A stretch of 17,500 bases of DNA from Botryococcus braunii (lineage: Eukaryota > Chlorophyta > Trebouxiophyceae): positions 722,501-740,000 of the forward strand of contig MVGU01000105.1 of NCBI GenBank assembly GCA_002005505.1, read 5' to 3'. Positions 1 to 10,000 of this stretch are shown piece by piece. The notes under the pieces are model-generated. The model was not told the origin of the DNA. It did no database searches and saw only the letters and a program-made list of their open reading frames with translations. How positions within the stretch are numbered: the first letter of the stretch is position 1; every line of letters begins with the position of its first letter. The position numbers and the translations under genes are program-made.

Positions 1-840
1 GGGGCCTTCTGAGTCACAGTGTGGCCCAAGGTCCCCCTCCCCCCCCCCCCCCAAAAAAAACAAGCACGACAGAACATAACAAAGAAATGCACAGGCTGTG
101 ACTCATTGAAAAAAATAAAAACACAAATTAACACGACATAATACAACAAAAATAATATACATAACATAAAAAAATAATACACACATCATAAGAAAAATAG
201 CAAAACAATGCCCGCACAGGCGGACATGTTCGGGAAAACCCGAAGAAAGCAGCTGAGGGTCACAAATGCAAGCAGAAGACTGTGAAGAGGATAGGTCGGG
301 TGCACGGATAAACAAATGCCACGCGAGATTGCTTGAGGCTCACCTGTGTCCTACGAAGAAAGCCAGCAGCGTGAATACGTAGGAGGGGACGCCGTTTGAC
401 TACAACCCGCCCCCATAATCACTCCTGAATTTTCCGTTCTTGAGCAACCCACCATTTGAATCCTGTCCAACCAACTAAATACAAACCTCCCATTCAATTC
501 AAGCTGCATGCAATACAGCCCAACCAACAAAATATGAGAAATATGAGCCTCCCATTCCAAAGCAAATGCCACCATGCAATTTCCAAAACCATCGTTTCAT
601 CCGAATGTGAAGTTCAGCTTCAAACGATTAAAACCAGTCCAAAACCACGAATTGATTCCTGCTGTGAACAGCTTAGTCTTCTACATATCGCATTCTCACT
701 CCGTGCATCTTACAGACACTTCCACAGCTGTTCACAGCAATCTACCACCAACTGCCTTCCAACTCCATACCCTGTACTCTAGTCCACCATCAAGCACTTC
801 AACTTCTGTGATCCACCTCTCAGCCATCATATCGCCTGCA

Positions 841-1074
841 CTTCCACACAGTGCTCTCTAGCAGTACTTCTACACAGTGCTCTCTAGCAGTACTTCCACA
901 CAGTGCCCTCTAGCAGTACTTCCACACAGTGCTCTCTAGCAGTACTTCCACACAGTGCGCTCTAGCAGTACTTCCACACAGTGCTCTCTAGCACTACTTC
1001 TACACAGTGCTCTCTAGCAGTACTTCCACACAGTGTTCTCTAGCAGTACCTCCACACAGTGCTCTCTAGCAGTC
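841..1074. repeat. 26-bp minisatellite, about nine copies
   Basis: Nine head-to-tail copies of a 26-bp unit (CTTCCACACAGTGCTCTC followed by TAGCAGTA) start at 841, 867, 893, 919, 945, 971, 997, 1023 and 1049. Copies differ by only one to three bases, such as TTCT for TTCC or GTGCCC for GTGCTC. Between 1075 and about 1380 the core GCTCTCTAGCAG recurs at wider spacing with ACCTCCACCATCACA-like spacers, which looks like an older, degraded part of the same array. The unit length is not a multiple of three and frames across it hold stops, so it is not coding. Confidence 0.95.
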
Positions 1075-1473
1075 CCTCTGTGCTCCCTCCACCATCATAC
1101 AGTGTTCCACAGCAGCAAACCCCTCCACTACTACACACTGCTCTTTATCACCAATCACCTCCAATTCAATGCAGGTGCTCTCTAGCAGCAATCACCTCCA
1201 CCATCACACAAAGCTCTCTAGCAGCAAACCCCTGCGCCACCATACACTGCTCACCAACCAGCAAATGCCTCAAAATCCACACACTGTGCTCTAGCGCCAT
1301 GCACCTCCATGGCCATACACCGCACTGTACCAACAAAACCACATCCATCACTGTACGCTGTACTCCAGCATAACTCAGCTCCACATCCTGACACAGTACT
1401 TCATGAACATTCTTGTTGACCCTCCTGCACTGTTCTATACCCCCAACCACACCCAGAGGCCCAAGACAGGGGC

Positions 1474-1490
1474 AGAGAGACAGAGAGAGA

Positions 1491-1580
<90 letters not shown>
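1474..1580. repeat. (GA)n microsatellite
   Basis: The tract is imperfect from 1474, then a pure GA dinucleotide run from 1493 to 1580 (44 units). Arg-Glu or Ser-Leu repeat frames across it are artefacts. In the sense of the flanking sterol reductase gene it reads (TC)n. Confidence 0.97.
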
Positions 1581-1582
<2 letters not shown>

Positions 1583-1711
1583 ACATTGCGTGTCCGAAGC
1601 CCAACCGCTGATATTTCTTGACAACTAGGTCCACGCCCCGGCACTTGAGAGCAAGGTGCATGGGACAAAGGGGTTGCGACAAAAGGTTGCAGTTGGGGAA
1701 AAGGGGAAAAC

Positions 1712-3216
<1,505 letters not shown>

Positions 3217-3639
3217 ATCTGAAAGTTAGCTGCAAATCTACATTAGTGAATCTTCTGCAGCCATTTGATGGACAAAGGAGCATTGTTGACTATCCTTCGG
3301 GCTCAACAGATAGCATAGACGTGCCTCGTCGTTGAAGCTTGGACGGTACAGTAACGCCTAATTTCGAAAGAACTGGGACCTGTACTGTCAGTACTAGTCA
3401 TCGTACCGCTCTGAGTAATTCTTTTAACACTCCTCATCATAAAAACTTGCGGGGGGTCTATTTTGCATGCAGTGGACATAGCATTTTTGTCAATGGAATA
3501 CATAGGGAAGATGCAGTGTGAAATTCACTGTAATGACCTTTGCCGGGCAAGGTGTTGAGTTTGGAAATTGATCTGGACAGTTGAGCTGTTGCGTGTCTCG
3601 CAAGACTATCACCCTGCGGGTTTATGATCTGAAATCACA
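3217..3639. promoter_or_regulatory. Shared divergent 5' region between the sterol reductase and HhH genes
   Basis: The two start codons face away from each other and are 423 bp apart, so both 5' UTRs and promoters must fit here unless one gene has an upstream non-coding exon. I see no clear TATA box or other named motif. The short open frames in this stretch show no recognisable protein. Its role as a bidirectional promoter is inferred from gene orientation only. Confidence 0.45.
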
Positions 3640-4986
3640 ATGGTTGTGTTGGATTTGTGGGAATGTCAGGATGTTATCCCGTGGCAAGAGAGTCTCACAG
3701 CGGCATCAGACCGGGTCAAGTCCTTGGGAAAAGATAAGCTGATTGAGCTCGATCAGTGGTTCTTTGACGTTCTGCCAGGAGTAATAAGAGAACGAAGGGT
3801 GCCTAGCTTAGAAGTTTCTGAAGTAGTAAGACTGGTGAGCACCAGTCATTAACTGAACGGGTCTGTCTTGACAAGAACTTCTCAACCTTTCAGGGTAAGG
3901 AAATCCGGTGTCTCAGGTGGACTGGAAGCTAAACAGGGGAAAATGGCGTCCCAGACTTTTGGATTTTGCAAAGAAACTTGACGAAGCTGAAGTGCAACTT
4001 GCCACAAGTCGGGCGTTCACCTTAGTGCCTCCGGACCCACAAGTGATTCCGGCTCCTGCAAATGTAAAAGAAGCCATTGATACTCTTTCTGAGCTGAAGG
4101 TGTGTCCTTATGAAACCATGCTGATCATGAAAAGACTACTGATACTCAGTGTTCTTCACCACGTCATGCTTTCTTGGTTTCCTAAGATATGAAAACGGTT
4201 TTAGTCATTGAGGATAACCCTGCTTGAGGGGACTAAACTTTGCGGATGCAGGGCATTGGACCAGCCACAGCGACAGCAATCCTCACGGCTGCGAACCCCT
4301 CAGTGCCTTTCCTTTCCGATGAGGCCATGGCTGCAGCGGTGGGAGGAAAGAAGGAATACACTGTTAAAAGTTGCATCGCGGTGCTCGGGCTTCTTCGAGA
4401 TAAGGCCAAACTGTTGTCACAAACATGTGTGCATCCCCACGCTTTTCTTACGCCTTTCTGTCCCTCCCATCCCTCAAACAAGATCGCAGCAAATTTTGAG
4501 GCTCAAAAGGGTATGCCACACTCTCACCACAATCTGCATTAAACATGTGTGGGTCTGCACTGAAGGTACATGTCGAGGAAAGCTGTTGGACAGCCATTTT
4601 GCTTCTTTAACAACCTCGGGTATTCTGCTGCACACCCTGATTTAACCATGCAGCAGATAAGCAGGGAATGTCTCAAATGCAAAGATTGTTTCGATCACAA
4701 GCGGCATGCTTTGCCGCCGGCAGCTCGAGGGGAAACTTTTACTTTGAAGAACAATTTTTTGGGAGGGCAGTAAATCAAGCATGTTACGCGACTGTACGCT
4801 ACATGCCGAGATATGTTTGCAATTCTCTGGGATGCAGCGGAAGAAGCATGGACCGCGAAGGATGTCGAGCGCGCTATTTACTCTGCTGCAATAGCCTCAA
4901 AAGGGCAGCCAAAAACGAGTGGCAAGGGGAAGCAGAGCAGCCAGCGCAGTGAGCAAGAACCCAGGGCAAAAAGGCGCAGACAATAA
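3640..4986 (+). CDS. Conserved uncharacterised helix-hairpin-helix protein (DNA-glycosylase-like fold)
   Basis: Exons read directly: 3640-3834 (ATG, 65 codons), 3917-4099 (61 codons) and 4252 to about 4410-4420. All junctions are phase 0 with GTGAGC/TCTCAG and GTGTGT/GATGCAG splice sites. The last exon is probably 4780-4986 (68 codons and stop); its join to exon 3 is unresolved. Visible motifs are WKLNRGKWRPRLLDF, a hairpin LKGIGPATATAIL made by joining exons 2 and 3, VPFLSDEAM, KEYTVKSC and, near the end, WTAKDVERAIYSAA, with a basic tail PRAKRRRQ that could be a nuclear signal. I remember unnamed plant, fungal and animal proteins with the same order: WK(L/M)TRGKWRPRL, KGVGPATASA, MSDEA and FTPSDVERALW. 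The GIGPATA hairpin is the type that contacts the DNA backbone in HhH proteins, so DNA binding is plausible, but no catalytic Lys/Asp of a glycosylase is identifiable. It diverges from the sterol reductase and precedes eIF5 in tandem. Confidence 0.72.
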
Positions 4987-5635
4987 TGGTGATGCAGGAT
5001 TTCACCATAAATGCCTGCCAAATTGCCTCCAAAGTGCCTGCCAAATTTTATAGGAGCACCCTTGCCATAAATCAATGTCACAATGCCAATAAGCCACCCA
5101 TGCCGACAGGGCCCAGTAGTTCAACGTGCCGTTCAAGTAGTACAAATAAGGCCAAGTAGGCTGTCAGTAATAGTTGCATGGATTTGTTTTTTTGAACTCC
5201 ATGTGGGTTTATCTCAATGCTTTGTAAGGCACCCAAGTGTTTTTACCCTGGACGATGGCATGTGCACGAGATTGTTTGGACTGGGATATCATTAAAATGT
5301 GGGGTGAATTTTGAAGAGCTTGTGAAACTTGTGTTATCTCATGTTGTTACCCAGAGCGTTAGAGATACCCAACACCACAAAGGATCTAGCTGCTGTCTGA
5401 ACACCGATGAGAACAAACTCTCTGACGCTACTTCGCAGTACCCGCTACTTCATCGCTGATTCTCTATGGGAGGATGAAAAAGAGGAAGATTGCAAACACT
5501 GTTTATGACCCTACTTGGAGGAGAACATGTACTTCACAATCTACATGATACGTCCTTTCTATCACTGGCGCTTCTCTAATGGCCAGTCTTTACCTCGGGC
5601 TGTCATTGGCTTAGAACACCCTCTATCTGTTACAC
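4987..5635 (+). other. 3' flank of the HhH gene, no gene seen
   Basis: This probably holds the 3' UTR of the upstream gene. A 13-bp direct repeat TGCCTGCCAAATT occurs at 5012 and 5035, and a TGTAA motif, the usual green-algal poly(A) signal, lies near 5223. The open frames at 5083-5295 and 5217-5459 show no family resemblance and no good splice boundaries. I see no other coding exon. Confidence 0.4.
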
Positions 5636-6045
<410 letters not shown>

Positions 6046-7007
6046 ATGATGTGCTTTCCTTTTGTTGTACGTTCACTTTCACCCTTGATCTGCCCATTCC
6101 ACTTATATGGGATCATTTATTCCTAGGCACTCGTTCTTTTACCTTCCTTTTCAGCGCCGTACCTTTTCTTTCCTCACACGTTGCTCTACATGGAGCGTCA
6201 TTCCTCCCTCGTGATCTCTCGCTCAGCTCCCCCTCTTATACACCCCCTCCCTGGTTCTTAGAGAAGATCTTCCCTGACCGTTTACTGTGAATGTTCTTCC
6301 TGTTGCTTTTGTGTCCTACAAGTTGATGCTATTACGTGCACATGACAGTCAGGTTTGCCCCAGATTTTTTCATAAGATGTGATCTTCATTGTATCAGAAA
6401 TTCCTTACAATCTCTGTCCCTTGCACTTGTTAACTGGGTGTCTGTACCAACGTTGGCGGTGCCAAGAAAAGCATTTTATCTGATGAGTTAGAATAAGGAG
6501 TGAGGAAAAGCATTTTATCTGAAGATGCTCACCCAGGATGACTCACCGCACGTGTCAAAAGCGTAGTTTCGCTTCGGTTCAATTCACCAAATTGGGGGGG
6601 CGTCCACGATGAACCGTGACCAACCTAGTAAGGATCCAGGGGAACGAAGTTTATAATGGAGCCGACAGCAAGCCGTCTCCGCACAAAGCCTTTTAAAGCT
6701 AACGAAGGTTGCCTGGATTGAAGCAAAACTCCTTTTAATTACTGTTGTGGAGACAACAGTGGCCTGGAGCCGTGTTTTTTGTCCGTGAATTAGGGACTGG
6801 GACACAGCGCCCTGGTTATGTCGTTTGAAGTTACGCCCGAGGAAGCGTGTTGTTGGAGCGGAAGACTGGCGATTCACTTTTGGCATCAACAGTCATCTGC
6901 ATGCAGCAGTTCTTTGTTTTGCTTGCCACAGCAAGTTCTGAGTAGTCCCGCCTATCCAGGAGTTCGTTCCTCCCTTTCACAGCAAAGGCCTTTGCAGGAT
7001 AATAGCC
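6046..7007 (+). other. 5' flank of eIF5
   Basis: This stretch should hold the promoter and 5' UTR of eIF5. A TTTGCAG at 6991-6997 looks like a splice acceptor just before GATAATAGCCATGG, so a 5' UTR intron is possible. A short ATG frame at 6656-6721 (21 codons) and the frame from 6818 would be upstream ORFs if transcribed. An 18-bp direct repeat GAAAAGCATTTTATCTGA lies at 6466 and 6505. No recognisable gene is present. Confidence 0.4.
6466..6522. repeat. Direct repeat, 18 bp x 2, upstream of eIF5
   Basis: GAAAAGCATTTTATCTGA occurs at 6466-6483 and identically at 6505-6522, a 39-bp period, about 490 bp upstream of the eIF5 start codon. No flanking coding sequence explains it. It could be a small tandem duplication or paired regulatory sites. 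Confidence 0.85.
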
Positions 7008-10000
7008 ATGGCTTCCATAAATATCGGACAAGAGAATTCTGGGGACACCTTTTATCGCTACAAAATGCCTCGGTTGCAGGCTGTGGTAGGTCCACTTGTG
7101 CTTGTGAATAGTTTTGTGCAGTTTCTGTGAACACACGGGATGGTTGGCTGACCAAAATCAACAAGTTACAATGACATGGTTTTTTCCTGAACGCAGATCG
7201 AAGGTCGTGGCAATGGTATCAAGACTAGGTGAGGCCTGTGTTAAGGTTGATGGCTCGATCCCTGTGGCCAGTCCCTCAGCTTAAACCTTGTGATGCGTCC
7301 TGAAGCCCGTATATTTTTCATGATTTGTTCAGTGAAATCTCTTAAGAGGTTAAGGCTGATCGGGCAAGGGGGAGTGTTAGGGTGGTCAACAACGTGGAGA
7401 TAGCTAAAGCCTTGGAACGGCCACCTGACTGTAAGTGATCCTTTCTTGTCGAGACAAGTGCATTTGTAGTCATTATAGAGATTTCTTCGAAAAATGTTAT
7501 TGTATGTGCTGTGGACCCAAGTGTGAGTAGTGCAGTCGGTACAGTTCAGGTGCATCCAGCTGAGATGTCATTCCAACATTATCCCAGTGGCTTTTGACAT
7601 TTGTGGTGGCTCACAGATATCATCAAGTACTTTGGCTGCGATCTTGGAGCCCAGACTAAGTATGACAAAGCGTCAGGGGCGTCTATTGTCAATGGGGCTC
7701 ACGATACTGCCAAGTTATGTGAGCTTTTGGAATCCTTCATAAAAAAGTATGCCACAGTTGAGTGAGAGTGTAATTACTGTCCTATTTTAATTTCTGTGCT
7801 GGCAGGCTGCTGCCCTGTCTGGCTGATTTTGCAGCTGATGTAGCTCGAGGTCTTCTGTGCTTCTTTCACTGTGTGGGTGGGTGAGTTCCAGTAGTATTTA
7901 TTTTTGGTATGACTGGTGGAAGCCAATGCGTCTGCAGGTATGTGCAGTGCTACAGTTGCGGGAATCCTGAGACAGTCATCAAGATAAAGAAAGATCTTAT
8001 CAGCCTGAAGTGCAAGGCATGTGGAGCCGTCTCAGATGTCGACATGCGCCACAAGCTGAACACTTACATTCTCAAGAACCCACCGGAAGAGAAGGTCTCC
8101 AAGGCTGAGAAGAAGTATGCTGGCGCTTACTTTTGTCTGCACCTCCATGTTCTGTTTAGCCTTCCTTTGTTAATGCAACCTTTTTTGCTTGTCAAGTGCT
8201 GTTTGTTCTAAATGCAATTGCTTTATCTGTCTGAGATTTGTTTGTCTTTAGTGCCATGTGTGGAATTTGCGTGTGAAATAGGGTGGTGTCACTAGTTGAT
8301 TCTTTTGCGACCTCTCGCGTTCAGGCTGAAGAAAATGGAGAAAGAGCGGCTTCAGGATGCAGCCGGCGAAAATCTGGACAAGGAGGCAAAAAAGAAAAAG
8401 TCTAAGTCAAAGTGAGGGTCTTGCATTCTCTACCCTCTATGTCCTTGTTGTGCTTGTTGACTTGGGTGCATATGGGTCTAAGACAATAGATGGTACTGTT
8501 TTGTCCTGTTAGGCTAGCCCAGTCTGCGAGTCTTAAAAAGAGGAAGGTGGGGGGATGATTAGTAGAGATTTCTTTGGTGTCTTTGCAAACGAGTGTGGAA
8601 GCTAGCTTGTCCTGTAGGTGTTTTTCTGGTGTTATTGTAATTTGCCGTTTCTTGCCCTTTTGCTTTTCTCTTTTTTTTTTTCTTTTTTCTTTTTTCTTTT
8701 TGGGGGGGGGGGGGGGTGTGTGTTTGATTCCTGCCTTTTGTATTCTCTCCCAGTTGGGGTGGCCTGGAATGTGGACTGGTTTGGTTTTGTTTGTTTGCCT
8801 TTTTTTTGGGGGGGGGGGGGGGGGGATTCCTACCTCTTGTATTCTCTCCTCTTGGATTGGCCTGGAATATGGACTGTGTGGTTCCTTAATTTTGGAAGTT
8901 GCCGGATCATTCAGGGAAGATAAGGAGAAGTCAGAGAAGGGTGAAAAGAAGAAGAGCAAGAAGAAGGGGGGTGAAGATTCCCCTGCGGATGATGATGATG
9001 AGGAGGAGGGTAATGATGATGATGATGATGTGGTCTGGATGACTGATACCAGCGAAGCAGCAGCAAAGGCCCGAGCTGAGGAGCAGTTGAGTGCTGCAAT
9101 GGCATCTATGGTAACTCAGGTAAGATATTCCCTTGTTGATATGCAAGTAGAGTTGCCGTACAAGTAGAGTTACCAATGGATCAAAGGTCATCATGTGGGC
9201 ACCAGTGATTCTTTACACCTGTCAGGTGCTGAAGACATTTTGACTGCCTCCTAGTGTTATTGGGTTGGCTTAAAGTGGGGCAGCCGCCTCCTGGTGTTTA
9301 ACTGGTAAAGAGGCATACATTGGATTGACCCTTGCGCACCACGCTTTAAGCTTTGCATTTGTCACTGTGCTGGTTTGAGTGAGTTCCTCTATTATGGGGC
9401 TTGCTTCCTGCTGCCTTTCTTATTACAGCTGTGTCGCCTCATCTCTGCATCTGTAACAGGATGATCAATATCTGAGGCTGTGTGGAAAAGCAGTAGACTG
9501 AATAAGACTGCTGCTGGTTTGTGTTCTCCTTCCGAGCAGCCCATCTATCGCATTGCGGATTCATTTTTGTTCAGTATAGAAAGTGAAACATATCCTACCT
9601 GTTTGTATGCACCTCCTACTGGACCATCACCCTGTTTCTGGGGAGGGGTGGGTGGGCTGTTGTTTGTTTGAGGATACCTACGCTTTATATCCTTTTGTCT
9701 GAAGTCAATCTCTTAGTGCAGCTGTTAATTTGTTTGTGACCTGGCGTTAATGGTTTTGCAGGGTAACATTGAGGCAGAAGCTGAGGCCCAGCGTAAGCGT
9801 GAGGAAAAACGTCAGGCAGAGGAAGAAGCTGCTCGCAAGGTATATACAAGGGTCTTGGATTTGGCTGCTCTGCTTGTAGTGCTTGTACAATGTGTTTGGG
9901 GAGTGTCTGAACTTCACTGCCCACCTCATTGCCCTCTCTGAGATTGGACTGATATATGTATTAGGAAAAAGGGTAAAGTGTGCGTGACACGGCACACGCG

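Larger units (their letters stand above)
1..1711 (-). other. Probable second intron of the sterol reductase gene (partial)
   Basis: After the exon ending at 1712, the minus strand shows a GTTTTC donor, and no reading frame down to the left edge resembles the next part of a sterol reductase. I therefore read this stretch as intron, cut by the window edge. It contains a C14A8 homopolymer switch at 39-60 (T8G14 in the sense of the gene), the 26-bp minisatellite at 841-1074, decayed copies of that unit to about 1380, and a (GA)n tract at 1474-1580. The open frames here are low-complexity by-products of these repeats. The intron assignment is inference. Confidence 0.5.

Noticed and set aside
841..1074. 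CRISPR-like array
   Set aside because: The 26-bp units are directly adjacent with no unique spacers, so this is a minisatellite, in a eukaryotic intron.
4570..4773. Plus-strand 67-aa frame between HhH exons
   Set aside because: No resemblance to the family and no matching splice phases; likely intron.
6584..6889. Minus-strand 101-aa frame upstream of eIF5
   Set aside because: No recognisable motif or splice sites; overlaps the presumed eIF5 leader.
7243..7262. GGCTCGATCCC resembling a tRNA B box
   Set aside because: No A box at a suitable distance and no cloverleaf can be drawn; it lies in an eIF5 intron.
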